Shown here one piece after another: positions 23,501 to 38,500 of a DNA stretch of 64,000 bases. Under the pieces are notes generated by a model. That model ran no database searches, was not told the origin of the DNA, and saw only the letters and a list, made by a program, of their open reading frames with translations. Both the position numbers and the translations under genes were made by a program. How positions within the stretch are numbered: position 1 is the stretch's first letter; each line of letters starts with the position of its first letter. This DNA comes from Rhineura floridana (lineage: Eukaryota; Chordata; Lepidosauria; Squamata; Rhineuridae), in assembly GCF_030035675.1 (NCBI RefSeq), contig NC_084487.1:32468474-32532473 (forward strand), in the 5' to 3' direction.

Positions 23501-26500
23501 CCTTCCTCCCGAAAGGAGCCCAAGGCAGCAAACAAGCAACAAAATGCTAAAAACATCTTAAAAACAATTCCAACACAGATGCAGACTGGGATAAGGTTTT
23601 TACTTAAAAGGCTTGTTGAAAGAGGAATGTCTTCAGTAGGCACCAAAAAGACAACAGAGATGGCAGTTATATAATATTAAGGGGAGTGAATTCCAACAGT
23701 TAGGTGCCACAACACTAAAGGTCCACTTCCTGTGTTGTGCAGAACAGACTTCCTGATAAGGTAGTATCTGCAAGAGGCCCTCACCTGCAGAGTGCAGTGT
23801 GCAGTGATCAACTGGGTATTTAAGGGATAAGGCAATCTTTCAGGAATCCTGGTCCCAAGCTATATATACCCAAACCAGCACCTTGAACTTACAAGTATAC
23901 AGAACTGCAAGGTTGCCATAATGTGTTAAGTACAGTGAGTGGGGTTTATTGGGATTTTGCACGGCATGCTTCTGAATAGCAGCTGCCTAATTCCATGTTG
24001 GTCTGGTCTGTGTAGTTGTAGTGCACAAAATACCTGGTTTGCACTTCACATTATGGTGAATGTTGCAGTTTGCTCCACAGAGGTTACCGTGATGTGTAAA
24101 GTGGCCCACAGATATGGTACTGTTTCAGGTAAACTTCCAGTGATGGTCAACTGGTTCATTCGGATGAGGAGAGACCAATCCTCCCCCATTTGTAGAGGAC
24201 CAATGCTGTGCTTTTTCATTATTTATTTATTTTTAAAATTACACCCTGCCTTGTTTCAAAGAAGAGCTAATGGTGGCTTGCAGCAATAAAATATAACACG
24301 CAAAATTCATTAAACAATCAGCACCATCATAAAACAACTAGCATAAGGAGCTAAAAAATCCAGCAAGAGGCAAAAGCAGCCATCCATAAAACCAAAAGCA
24401 AAATGAGCACCATTGACATACCCACAAAAGAGACATTTTCTCAACTGACGGTCTTCTTAAATGTCCAGGCTGTAAGAAGACACTTCAAGATATATAGCAT
24501 TGGGGCTCATCAGATCTCAGCATGCCTTAAAATTGGGTGTGTATGTGTGAAAAGGCCCTATTAGTTGTCATTGCAAATGTCACCACAGTGGCTTTCAAAC
24601 ATTCTAACTTCAGAGAACCCTTTTCATATCAAGTTGTCTGCCAAATAACCAAAGTTACTCGAGCATTTTGCTATAGAACTCCTGTGTATTAGAAGATTCT
24701 GGGACATAGTCATTAGGACACACAACTCAGTTCACACAGGCACCACTTTCCCAACACCCAGCATCCCTTCTAGCTGCAGGTTGCAGAGGAAGATTGGTAG
24801 TGGGCAAGCAAGCTATGTTTTAGGGAAACTTGTCTGCTGTTACTGATCTTTTCACTTAACCCTTGGTGACCTTCTAAGTAACCCCAGAGCTTCTCAAAGA
24901 ACAGTTTGAAGTCACTGCTGTAAAATGCTTAAGTGATAATATCACATTTTGAAATTACGAAGAAGAATTTTCATGAAGCTGATATATATAAGTTTTATCC
25001 AAACCCGGTTAGGTCGCTGCAGTTTTGTCAGATCCAGGTTTCACTATAATTCCAACCTGAAGCATAGGGTCCACTTTATGTTTTCATTTTAAGAAAGATA
25101 CTTTCTTTAAATGATGGTGGGTATGACTAGTCAACTTTAGGTTAGGATACAACCCAGTGATATGGGGTGATCTGCTAGTTGATGACCAATGGACTGGAAC
25201 AGAGATGAGGAACCTCAGGCTTGGGGGCCAAATGAGGTCCTCTGTGCTTCTCTGTCCAACCCTTGCTACTCTCCACACGCTGCCGTTTCACAGTCTGCTC
25301 CTGTGCTTGTGGATGGCTGAATGTGTCCATGAACTGTGATAATGCCCCTTCTTGCTTGGATTGAGACGTGTGTTTGTGTACACACTGCTAGCTTTTACAT
25401 GGTTGGAATGTAGCCTACTGTACAAAGATAAGAGTAGCACCTATTGCTTTGCTCCTTGTTGCTTCTGGCCATATCCACCACTTGTTGTTAGTCCCCAGAA
25501 TGGTTGCCCACAAGGGAATGTGACCTTCAGGCTCTAAAAGATTCTCCATCCCTAGATTAGAAAATTGAAATGTGGAGCTCTTCAGAGCAGCTCCTCAAAT
25601 ATAGCTCTTAATACAGTAGGGCCCCGCTTTACAGTGATTAACTAATACAGCGGTCTCAATTAGATGCAATTAGACTAAAGCCCCACTCACGCGGCGCTTG
25701 TTCCGCTTTTACGGCAGTTTTGGGCATCATGCACCATTCTAGTCAATGAGTTCCGCTTTACAGCAGGGGTCCAGAACGTAACCCGCTGTATGAGTGGGGC
25801 CCTACTGTATAAATTTGTGTCAAATTCAGTACTGTGCTTAATAGGATACCAGTTTATTCCAGGATAGGTGGAGGTGGTATTAGAGTACCTAATTTTAGGA
25901 AGAAGTGTAAGGGAATTTTAATATTGAGTTGCACACTGCATCTGTTTTTCTCACTTGCTGCTTGAAGTGCAGATGTGTTCTTCGTTGATGCAAAATGTGC
26001 TCCTGAAAGTAAGGCATTGGACAGTTCATATTAGTTTTATACTATGATATATATCCCATCTCCTGTTCAGTGGATTGTTTAGGGTTTTGATTTTCCTTCT
26101 GAGAGAAGTGGTGGTGACTATTGTGTGCACATGCACACGCACACGAGCATTCTAGTCAGGAGCTTATTCACTAAACTTAAAACTACATTGTAAGTTTTAA
26201 AATAGCAGTTTTGATATGTGTTAGGGGGAGCTCCTGAAAGAGTATCTTGCAGAAAAACTTGGACTCTAGAGTGCTTATGAGATTCAATCATCTCTGGACT
26301 TGAACTGTCTGAATTTTATTTCTCTGTATAAAAGCTTTCTTTCTGTATGACATATGCAGGTCATATGCTGCTAAATCAGCCTTCACCAACCTGGTGCCCT
26401 CCAGATGTTTTGGACAAGAAGTCCCAGCCATCACAGCTGTGCTGATGGGAGTTATCCAAAACATCTGGAGGGATCCAGGTTGGCAAAGGCTAATCCAGAT

Positions 26501-29500
26501 GGATCTATTGATTTTTCCACTGTCACCATAAGCATTTACGAGGCAGCACTTCTGTTTTTTGGCATTGTTAGCAATGATGTAGTCCATACTAGAAAGCTTA
26601 GGGTTATAGCCCATGTTAGTCATACTCTGATCAGACCCTCTGAAGCAAATGGCGTCCATTAATTTCAATAGGTCTATCCTGAGTAGAACTTAAACCATCT
26701 TGAGCTTCTTAGAGGAAAGGTGGGATATAAATATAAGAAATAAAATAAATAGCTTGATACAACCCCTTATAGTCTAAGCAGGTAATGCCAGCCAAGCTGC
26801 CTAATACTTCCATTTCAGCCAAACAGACATCTAAACCCAGTCTAATGCACATAGGAGCCGTCAAGTCCATATTTCAAGTTTATCACATACACACCTTTCC
26901 CATGCTGTATTAGAGAGGTGGATTAATAGCGTAAAATAAAACCAGATGGCACAACTGGGAAAAAGTCTAGGAATGTTAACATTATGGCACTGTGTCTATT
27001 TGATTAAATGTTTATATTTATATTTTAGAATAAAGTACCTTAATTCTAAAATTACTAGTAGATGTCTGTAGAATTTCAGCAAACCTGTTGGCTTCTTCTC
27101 AATGTAGTGTGATGACTGGAAGGCTTTATTTCATGAAACTCTTATTGACTTGAAATGAGCAAGTCTTCCATTGTTCTTCTGTTTTTAGATGGATAAAGCT
27201 TTCAGAAGGTAATAGGGTAACTAAAGTATGATTTTCACTAAGGGAACATTATTTTTCTCTGCTTTAAAGATTGATATCCATCTTTTTTTACTTCATGCTA
27301 GGCTTTTTTTCCACAAAGGAATTCACTCTTGTAGGAGATTTCACCTTAGTGAAACTATTATTATTTCTTTGGTGATGGATTCAAGTTAGATAAATTGCAT
27401 TACATAAAAATAAACTTAGGATTTAATAAACAAAAACTATTAATTTATCATTAGGAGAAAATATCAACTTTAATATCTTTTTTTCAATTCCTATTGCAAT
27501 AATACACCAGAACCAAAATGGCTCCAAAAGTAAGCAGATGTGCTCTTAATTTGTAGCCCCACATTAAAATGTGGCACCACCATTAATAAACTAAAGCAGC
27601 CTTCATCAACCTAGTGCTGTGCAAATATTTTGGACTATAATTCCTGTCATCCCTGAACATTGGCCATGCTAGCAGGGGCTGATGGGAATTGGATTCCAAT
27701 AGCATCTGGAGGGCACCAGATTGGGGAAGGGTGAACTAAAGCTTTAGCTTGATTAATCATTTAGTAAGCCCATCAAAGCTTGCAGCCCTTTTTTTAAAAA
27801 AAAAAGTCCTGTTTCCTTTCAGCAGAACTTTCCTTTAAGTCAGCGTGCTTAGAATTCCACTCCATGTTAAATGCTTTTTGCTATTTTTCAAGTTAAATTT
27901 TCTTTATAAAATAAGCTCAAAGCAGCTTATAAAAAGTTCATAAAAAATAACACATAGTAAAAAAAAAAAAAGTCCAAATCACTAAAATCAGTTTCATGCA
28001 GTAAAATCAAGAACATGATAAAATAAACCAGCATAAAAGCAGGGAGATGTAACTTTAACCCACACAAAATCTTGGCAACATTGAAAGGTCTTAGCAGCTA
28101 ATCTAAAACTTAAGAGAGCAAGCCAACTAAACCTCTAGGGAGGGAGATCCCTAGCCTGGGTGATGCAAAAGAAAAGGCTTTGTCTCGCATCCCAGCTAAT
28201 CATGCTTATGAAAGTGTTGGGCTGCATAGCAAGGATACCAGTGTTGAATGATGGGCAGTCTTTATGATACCCTGGTCCTAAACCATTTTGGGCTTTGGAA
28301 GTAAGAACCAGCACTTCACATTCCACCCAGAAATGGACTGGAAGCCTGTGTTGATGAAACAATATAGGAATATGATGAGAAATTAGTCTGGTTGCCACAT
28401 TTGGCACCAGTTAAAGTTCCCAAACACTTTTCAGAGGCAGTCTCATGTGCAGCATGTTACAGTAATCCTGTCTGGATGTGACCAGAACGTCTGTGAACAT
28501 GACTGCATTTCCAGAGCATCCACAAGGAAATCTGAATCCAGGAACCTTATCTTTCAAAGGCAGTGCAACCCTGCCAAGAACAGGACATGTCTGCACTCCT
28601 GGTTCAGCCCTCCTCCTGACTAATAGCACCTCTGTCTTGTTTGCATTAAGCCAGAAGATATAGCGATAGCCACTGGTTTAGATGGCTTTAAAAGAGGATT
28701 ACATAAATGAATGGAAGAAAAGGATGAGTCTTATCAATGGCTATCAGTACTAGCATTAATATGATGATTGAGTTTGGGTGATTCATTGCTTATCATTTAT
28801 TTGCATCAAGCACAACTGAATTTTTAAAACTTTCGTTCATGTTCCTGCTTGAGCCATCTTTGCAATGCTCTATCTTTCAGGTATTTCATGCATGGCGTTT
28901 GCAAGGAGGGGGACAACTGCCGTTACTCCCATGATCTCTACACTAGTCAGTCTGCCATGGTGTGCAGGTATTTTCAGCGAGGATGCTGTGCTTACGGAGA
29001 TCGTTGCAGGTACAGAAACACTGCTGAAAATTTAGTTTCAAACAAGGGATGAATTCCCCTTATCCAAGGCCACTATCCCCAGTGGCTGCCCTCCCTGCCC
29101 TTTATTTAACTGGGGAGCTCTAAATTCAATGGATGTGATCATCCATGGGGCACTCTGGTCTTGGAAACTTTCCTTTTTATAGGAGTTAAACATCAGTGCT
29201 GATATAATAATGACTACTGTGCTCCTAGCTTAATGCGAATGAGTGTATCACTCCCACTCTGCTCCTCCATGAGCAGGAGCGCAAGCCACAATAATTGGCT
29301 TAGCATTACATCTGAACTGGGAATTGTGGTGTAGCTTCAGTTTGTGGTTTGGAACAAAACAAACCATAATCCTCTGTTCAGACATAACACTAAGCCAAGG
29401 ATCGTGGTTTGTTGCTCACGCTACAGGAAGGGTGAAGTGGGGGTGATATGCTTGTTTACAGTAAACCATGAGTTATCCGTCTGTATGAGCTGATCTGTGT

Positions 29501-32500
29501 ACGTGAAAGGAAAAAATCATACAAAGTATTATGTTATATACAGTGAATGAAATCACTACAAATAGGGTTCAGGCAATAGGTTCAAAAGTAGTGCTCTGAC
29601 ATGTAGTTTTTTCTTGGTGATCTTTATCCCTTGAGGTGTTAACAAAGTTGTAACAATACCACAGACTGCCTAAAGAGGTAGACAGGACTGAAAACCTTTC
29701 TTATTCTTACATGGTTCTAAGCTGTATGGTCTATGAACATGAATTGGCTTGAATTATCAAGATAAAGCCATTTTTAAAATCTCTGAATAAGAAATAAAAA
29801 TGGGTAATATGAAAAGCCAACTTCGAAGGCATTTTATAGGGAAGGGTGGTGAAGGGAAATGTGGATGAGACAATTATTTAAGCTCATGTAAGAATGTATA
29901 TGGAGCATGATTGACAACTAAACCCCTCCACCCCAATCTTGTAGATAAACTTATTTTGCCAACATAGTTACTACCTCTGTGATTTTTTTGTCCTAAAAAC
30001 AAACCTGCCATGTAAGAAATTAAATATCTGAATACAAAGGATATGGGATTGAATAGAAGTCCTGACATTATACTAAAGCACAGCAGCCTGTATGCTGTTG
30101 CTCAGGTGCCAGGTCAGTGTGCTATAGTGGTTGGAAGGCCAAACTAGGGCCGGGGAGGCCATGAAGCTCTCTGTGTGACCTTGGGCCACTCATTATCTCT
30201 CAGCCTAATTTAACTCACAGGGTTGTGATGAGGATAAAATGGGCAGGGAACCATGTTCATCGCCTTGAAAACCTTAGAAGAAAGCCACGATATTAATGTA
30301 ATCAATATATACAAGTTAAAGTTTTATCACATGGTTAATTCTTTCAATTCTCAAAAGCTTCTGGGGGAAACAACCACTTTATTGTCTGTGAACTAGCCAC
30401 CTTCTTGTTCTGCCTGATGCTGGATGTTACTTTGTAGCGCATACTCCTACACTAAAGAGCGTGAACTAAAAAGACTGAGAACTTGAAGATTTGAATTGCT
30501 CAGATGGAATGAATATAATTTTGATGAGATAACTGAGTGCCAGTAGGGGTAGCAGGTAGAATGTTGGTCTTAGATCAGGGAGAAATTGGTTCAAATGCTG
30601 CCTCCCCCCCGGGGTCAGCTATGAAGCTGACAGGCTGGCTGTGGGCCAATTGTTATCTCAATCTAACCTACTTCACAGAGGGGTAATGAGAATAAAATAT
30701 GATAATCCCATACTTGCCACCCTGTGTTCTTTAGATGAATGATGGAATACATGCATGAAAGGTGAGTTGATTGACAGCCATTTGGTAACGAATTACATTT
30801 GTTAGTGTGCTTACAATGAAGTTATTGGGAGCAAGGGAGGAAGCAGATTTCTTGTCAAGCTTGACAGGTAGCCATGTACTTGACATACAGATGTTGTGGA
30901 TCTGCAGGGCAAAATATGTCAATCTCAAGTTTAAATATTCCAGTATTCATTCTTAATTTTTTTTATTAATATTTTATAATACAAACAAATCATAGAATAG
31001 TAGAGTTGGAAGGGGCCTATAAGGCCATCAAGTCCAACCCCCTGCTCAATGCAGCAATCCACCTTAAAGCATAATAAATAAACAATGACCAGTATAGCGA
31101 ACACAAACAGAGGTGTACAAAACCCCGAAATAGTCTTGCCTTTGGTTGATTCATTTTTGTTAGTTGATTCCTTCCACAAGGATCCATGGATAGTTGGTGG
31201 TTTTGGAGGTGAATGCAAGGTGTTTACGAATGAAATGAAAGTAAATTCAAAGTCACTTTTTTGTTCTCTGGCAGTTTTTAGTCTATCAGTGAGTTTTTCT
31301 GCCAGTGCTATTTGCCAGACATTGTGATACTACCCGTTAATAGTCCAGTTCCAGTTTTCTAGTGCCTACTTGTCATTTGCCCTGCTGCTACCATAAAGTA
31401 TGTTATTAAGTCTTTATAAAGTAAATCCACATTGTTGCCATCAATTATAGCCAATAGGACTGATTGGGGAATAGATGCAATATGTTTACACATAATTCTT
31501 GAACTTTCCAAAAATATTTCCTGCCCAAAACTGGATTTTGGGACAGTCCCGCCAAAGATGTAGAAAAGTTCCAAGTGTTTCACATCCTCTCCAACATTTC
31601 TTAGTTAGAGATTATTCTAGTATTTTTTATGTGTGTTAGTAGAATTTCTTTTCCCCCTGTTCTATTCCATATAGTGCATCTAATGCCAGCAGTTTCTTAT
31701 AAATGAGCTTCCACTCTTTGCACAGTGTCTATGTATGCCATTATTTTTCCTGAGGAGAAAAAAGTAAAATTCTGATTTTTGTTCCTTATCAGATATGAAC
31801 ATACTAAGCCATTGAAAAGGGAGGAAGTGACTACTGTAAGTTCAGCTGCAAAAACCTATCCTTCAGCTTCCACAGATGTGAGCCCGTCCCCTGGAACACT
31901 TGAAGTGAGCACTGGTGAGACTGAAGTTGAAGACAAAGACTTGGCAGCTGCAGGAGCCGGGGCTGAAGATTGGGTGAATGCAGTGGAGTTTGTTCCTGGG
32001 CAGCCATACTGTGGCCGTGGTATGTTTGACTCACTCCAGTAGTGATAAACTTCAGTTGCCAACACTGGCACTTCATGGTTTTATTGTCTCATAAGGATAG
32101 TATTATCAGTGAGGAACTATATTGATTTGAACATTGTTGTGTTAGGAACATAGGAAGCTGCCTTATACTGAATGGGAAGGGCCATAGTTTAATAGTAAGG
32201 CATCTTCTTTGCATGCAGAAGATCTCAGGTTGAAACCCCAGCATCTCTAAACCTTATCCCAGGCTGTATCTGTATTGGAATTACTTTTTTAGATGGTTTT
32301 AAAGTTTTTTTTAAAAAAAGATGTTTTAATATGTTTTAAAGTCTTCTGTTTTTAAGATGTTTTAGGGTATTTTTGTTTGCCGCCATGGGCCCCTTCCAGG
32401 AGGAAGGCAGGATATAAATTTAATTAATAAATACTAAATAAATAATATTAGATTATTTATTAAATTTATATCCCACCCTTCCTCCCAGAAGAAGCCTGGG

Positions 32501-35500
32501 CTGGGAATGTCCCCTGCCTGCAATCCTGGAGAGCCACTGCCAATAACTGTAGACAGTTTGTTGGGGGGGGGGCATTATGCAAGGCATGTATCCCATCAGT
32601 GCAAGGATTTCCACTTGTTCAGTGAGATTCCCCTGTGCCTTCAGACTTGCTCCGGAGCATTGGGGGAACCCTGAGAACAGATTTAGGGGGTACACAAGGA
32701 GAAGAGAGGGGAAATCCCACGGCGCTGGCAGGACCCTGACTTAATGCTACTTTGGATACAACCCGGCATTGAGCTAGGTGGACCTGTGTGTATAAGGCAC
32801 CTTCCTATGGTCTTAAGAGACCATTGGTCAATCTGGTTGAGTATTGACTAGCAGGGTTTCAGACAGGAGTGTTTTCCGGCCCTACCTAGAGGATGAAGAT
32901 TGAACCTCAGACAGTTGGTACACAAAGCGGGTGCTCTGCCACTGAGCCATATCCCTTGAATGCAGTTCACCAACCATGTGTTTTGGCCTGCCAGATGCCT
33001 AACAATCACCCCTGCTTTGGCAGGAAGAAAAATCAGGATTATTGTAATGGTATGTTAAAGTGATTATATAAGTTACATATACAAACCATACACTCATCTG
33101 ATTCAAAGTTGTTACCGTCCTATACTGTATTGTGCTTGTGGTGATGAAGCCTTCCTCCACATCCACCCATCAACATGCAAGGAAGAAGAGAGCCATACAT
33201 TGATGGCACGAGAAGCAAAGGCCCATTTGCACTGTATATTTAAAGCAGGATTATACCATTTTAAACATTCATGGCTTCCCCCAAACAATTGTAGCACCTG
33301 TAGTTTGTTTAGGGTGCTGAGAGTTGTTAAGAGACCCATGTTCCCGCCAGAGAGCTACAACTCTCAGAGTGGTTGAACAATCAATCTCTCTTCTGAAGGC
33401 ACTCTGGAAATTATAGCTCTGTGAGGAGTGGGATATAGTGGCAGCCTAATACTGTGCATGTTTACTTAGGAGTCCTGTTGAGTTCAGTGGGGCTTGTTTT
33501 CCTATAGCTACGTAGGCTCATGATATTCACGTACCTTGTGCTTCCTGGGAGGGAAAGGGAGCAGAAGGCTCTCTTGTGCACACATCCTCCTGCCTTCCAC
33601 CCTGCACACACTTAGTGGCTCTGGTTCACAGTGGTATCGTCACAAAGAAAAAAAATTCATTCTTTTGCAGAAGTCTCGTTGAGAGAAGGTGTTGTCTGAG
33701 CAAACTGCTTCTTTGAAAAGAGGGCAGCAAGGTCTGAGCACGTGGAGGGAAACTGAACCAGTAGCTTCTGTTCCCTTCCAGAAAGTGCACTGGGAAAGGG
33801 GAAGGCAGAGCACAGCGATGGCTCGCTCTTTTTCTCTCTGGAAAGAGTACAAGGCAATAGAAAGGAAAACAGCTCAAGCTGTGATCCTATGCACAAGTAC
33901 CTGGGAGCAAGGTCCACTGAAGTCATTGAGACTTTCTTCCAAGTAAACAAGCATACAATGAAACTAAAAAAAGTGTGTGCGCACTCTGTGGGGAATTCAC
34001 CAGGGAAAACATTGGCTGCAAGCCTCTGGTAGCTATTGCAGTCTATCAAATGGGATCCATCTTTGCAACAGATCATCACAACTTCCACTTCCATCCAGAA
34101 GATGTTTGAACCCAGTTAATGTATTGATCTGTGCTGTCATTTTTTTCTTAACCATTCTGTAAATAACACAGAGCTTGATTTCCTGTGCGCTTCTATAATT
34201 TTTGTGGCAACAGTCAAGTCTTTAATTAGGGCTTTACATTCTGTCATTTGTCCATTGCTCTGTTTCTCTTCATTTTTCTTTTCTCCTTTTAACAGAAGCG
34301 TAGCAAAAGGAGGAGAGGATAAGAGACAAACAGATTTTAAAAAGACACTAAGCCATCTAGTTGTCAGGATAAGTAATCTGCTGGTTCATACTGAGAAGTT
34401 ATTTTTAAATGTCCTTGGAGATGAAAATGGGAGTTGCCCATGAGGTGGAGAAATTCAAAAATGTAATGTAGCTGGGATCATAATGGGCTCCAGTTACAGG
34501 AAGCCAGATTTCGACTGAACATCAGGAAAAACTTCCTAAGTGTTACAGCAGTACGACAATGGAACCAATTCCCTAGGGAGGTGGTGGGCTCTCCAACACT
34601 GGAGGCGTTCAAGAGGCAACTGGACAGCCACCTGTTAGGTATGCTTTAAGATGGATTCTTGCATTGAGCAGGAGGTTGGACGCAATGGCCTTCCCACTCT
34701 ACTATTCTATGATTCTATTCTATGGTGAAAGTGCAATTGTGCAGGCCGGTTCATGGTAGCCTTTTCCCCCCCGTGACCATGGGTCTGCAGACAACCGTGG
34801 ATCCACAGATATGATTATGTGGAGGAATTGGCAGAGTGAAACAGCTCTTAATCTTCTGCAGATCTCATTTGTGTCACCATGGTCAAGGGAAGGATGTCAC
34901 CATTCGATGTATCATAGATTGGAAAGCGATGATTGAAACTCTGAGTTCTGAAAGTGGTCTGGCAGTAACAATTTTTATATTTATGCAAAAATTGTCAAAA
35001 CTACCCATGGCAGTGTGCCATGTGTAACTTGGTGTGCCAGCTTATATGCACGCAACATCTGCACATTAGTGTGGCTACATGCTGGCTTATCGCACACAGT
35101 AAGCTGGCACATTTGAAAGGGTTCCCCTACTATACAGAGCACCAGAATAAGTAATTGCTTTTTGGTGGCCTCCACAGCATTTGAACAGATTTGAGGTAAA
35201 TAATTACAAGATGGTAGTAGCTTTATGTTTGGGAAGGGATTGTAGCTGAGTGGTATAGTATCTGCCATGCATGCAGAAGGTCCCAGGTTCAGTTCTCAGC
35301 ATCTCCAGGTAGGGCTCCTGTCTGAAACCCTGGAGAGCCACTTCAGTCAGTGACGACAATACTGAGCTGGATGGACCAGTGGTCTGACTCAGTAGATGTT
35401 GTAAACCGCCCAGAGAGCTTCGGCTACGGGGCGGTATAGAAATTTAATAAATAAATAGAAGGCTTCTTCCTGTGTTGGAGACAAGAGGCGTCATGACAGG

Positions 35501-38500
35501 AGCCTTAACCATCTGCAACTATTTTTCTCAGATTCATTACTTACACAGATTATTACATTTTTGAAAGATGCCATTCAAACTTCACTAGTAATGTGCTCTA
35601 TACTGTATCTTCATTCTAACTTTTCCCCCAGCTGCTCCATCCTGCACTGAAGCACCCATACAAGGAGCGGTAATTGAAGAGGAATATGAAAAACAGCAAA
35701 CCAACTTGGAGATGAAGAAACAACTATGTCCCTATGCCGCAGTAGGAGAATGCCGTTACGGAGAAAACTGCGTATATATCCATGGAGATGTATGTGATAT
35801 GTGTGGCTTGCAAGTCCTCCATCCCTCTGATGCTGCACAGCGATCTTTGCACATAAAGGTAAGGCAGGAAGCACAGGTGGGATAACTAGGTGCCCCAACA
35901 AAAGACCTGAAACTTCTGAGCCTTTGCAAGCTAGTAGACCTCACGAGTCTTTTAAACAGTTTTTGTTAGAAGTCCAGGCAGTTGTGTGATTGCCTGCGTG
36001 TGCTGCTCTACAGGCCTTCTTCAGAGTAGTCAAGTGGTAATTGATTTAGCCCAAGAAAGCAGCTAAGAAGTCTTCCGTGACCTTTCAGAAACATTGTACA
36101 AACAAATCTTAAAAACGCAGTGTGCTATTTTGTTAGATTAGGCTTTTCTCAAATTTGTGGTTCTCAAACTATTTCTGAGCCTCTCCAAGGTAAGACAGCC
36201 ATTCACCCCTCCTGTCGAGTTTCCTTGGCAGTTCTCATCTTCCATCCAAGATGAAAAACAGGCCAAAGAAACACAGTGTGAGTTGGGGAGCTGCGTGACA
36301 CCATGGCATGCTTTAAAGCAGAGATGGGAAACTTGTGGTCCCCCAGATGTTGAACTGCAACTCCTGTTGTCCTTGACTCTTTCCCTTGTTGGCTGGTACT
36401 CACGGGAGTTGGGGGTCCAACAACATCTAGAGGGCACCAGGTTTAAAGTTCCTATACAAGGGCTGTAAGGGATAGAAAAGTAGGCTATTGCAGCACTGGT
36501 AATCAACATGAGCTTGTGTGGATGCAGCGTGCCAGCACACTAGTGTAATGGTCATCCTGGTTCTACCAAGCCACTTGCTGAGTGTTGAGGTTTTCCTAAA
36601 AAATGTCCATGGATTTCTAGGGAAGCCGACCTCATGTTTTGTTATATTTTGTACATCACCTTGAGATATGTGTGGAAGGAATTAATAACAGTATGTTCTG
36701 AGAACCATGGTTGGAAATGTAGTTCAGTCAGATTGCATAGCATCTTTGCAAGATAAAGAATAGAGCAAGAGAAATAAGAGTAGCTATTAGCTAATGTGTA
36801 TTCTGATAGCAAGGATGTGGTTAATATAACTATAGCAAAAGCACAGCTCTCATGTAGCAGGAAAATACAAATTCAACAGCAAGGTAGCAGTTATGTGATG
36901 TGAATTTGATGGGTCGGTAGAATGCTGGCTGTGAAATTGGATGTTGGTATGGGGAGAAATAGGGTGGAAAGTGCGAGAGAAGTGATGTCTTTCTATCATA
37001 TATTGAGCATTAAACTCCTCAGAGTAAGAGGGTTTGAGAGAGTTGTTACAGAGGCTTGTTGGGGCTATTTGGTAAAATAGGGTGGAAATAGGGTGGAAAG
37101 TGCGAGAGAAGTGATGTCTTTCTATCATATATTGAGCATTAAACTCCTCAGAGTAAGAGGGTTTGAGAGAGTTGTTACAGAGGCTTGTTGGGGCTATTTG
37201 GTAAAATAGTACATAGCAATACATGTTGAAGAAACACCAGAGAAGACTGTGGTGGTTGCTGGGGTTGGAGGGAGCAATGAAAGTGGGAGAAGTAGCTGAA
37301 ATACTTCTTCAATAAGAACAACTTCTCCCGTGTGCGTGCGTTCGTTCGTTCGTTTATCAAGTGAGAAGCTTCCATAGAACACTCAGTTGAAAGCAAGGAA
37401 GATTTAAAACAAAACATAGAAGTCCTCAGGATAAAACAGCTCTAGGGACCGATTGAAATGTGTCAAGAATGCTAGAATTCTGTGCAGATCCTGCTGGAAT
37501 TCCTGCATGAGTAAATTATGGGGGGGAAAGCTGGTAGTAATTAGCTTTAATCAAGATAGCCTCAGCCTTGCACCATCACATCACTGAAATCAATGGATGA
37601 CAAGTATGTTATACTCCTCCACAACTCAACTGTTCTGTCAAAGATGTCTTCAGCTAGGAACATAAGAAGAGCCCTGCTGGATCAGACCAAAGGCCCATCT
37701 AGTCCAGCACCTGTTCTCATAGTGGCTAACCTGATGCCCATGGGGAACCTGCAAGTAGAATTTGAGTGCAACAGCACTCTCCCCATTTGTGCTCTCCAGC
37801 AACTGGCATGCAAAGGCATGCCACCTCTGATACTGGAGGTAGTTCACAACCATCATGGCAAGTAGCCATTGATAGCCTTACCCTCCATGAGTTTGTCTGG
37901 ATCTTTTTCAAAGCTACCAAAGTAGATGGCATTTACAACATCTTGCAGTGCCATATTTGAGAGATGAACGATGCATTATGTGAAGAAGTATTTTTGTCTT
38001 CCTGAATCTTCCCACATCGAACTCCATTGAATAGTCCTGGTTTCTAGTATTATAAGAGAGGAAGAAAGGGGTCCCTCTATCCACTGTCTCCACACTATGC
38101 TTTAGATTCTTTCTAAAGAGAACCTTTTTATACCTAAAAACCCTGAGGGATGAAATCTGTTTGTGTATACAATATCTTAATTTAGATGTTTTCCCGGTAT
38201 AGGAGCTTGTCACTTGATTACTTGCCATTAATGGAAGGAAAATGTTAGAATACATCAACCTGACACAGTTTGGCCACCTGTTGTTTTGAGGTACACACGT
38301 ATCTGAGACTAATTCTTAGTAGAACTCAGTTAATTGTATGGAGTAGACATGCATATGTTTGTACTGAGGAAATGTCTAGCTTAGTTGTACTTTATAAAGA
38401 AATATGCTAGTCTTTCTATTGAGATGTTTACAGCAACTTAATGGAACAGGACTATAAAAACAGTTAAAGCCAACTTTTAAAACAGAAGAAAATAATACAA

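Larger units (their letters stand above)
17492..28880 (+). other. MKRN1: MKRN1 intron 1
   Basis: An 11.4-kb intron with no recognisable nested gene. It holds degenerate hAT palindromes (18557-18690, 26377-26492, 27597-27733), LINE-type 3' ends (21537-21640, 23461-23925, 24224-24480, 27950-28670), a hAT/Charlie-like element with a long pyrimidine tract (22433-23236) and a Tigger-like element (25614-25807). Stretches 18700-21530 and 26500-27590 look like plain unique or very old sequence. Confidence 0.7.

Noticed and set aside
32453-32695. 80-codon minus-strand frame
   Set aside because: Lies in LINE-tail and Harbinger-like repeat sequence within MKRN1 intron 3; no recognisable product.
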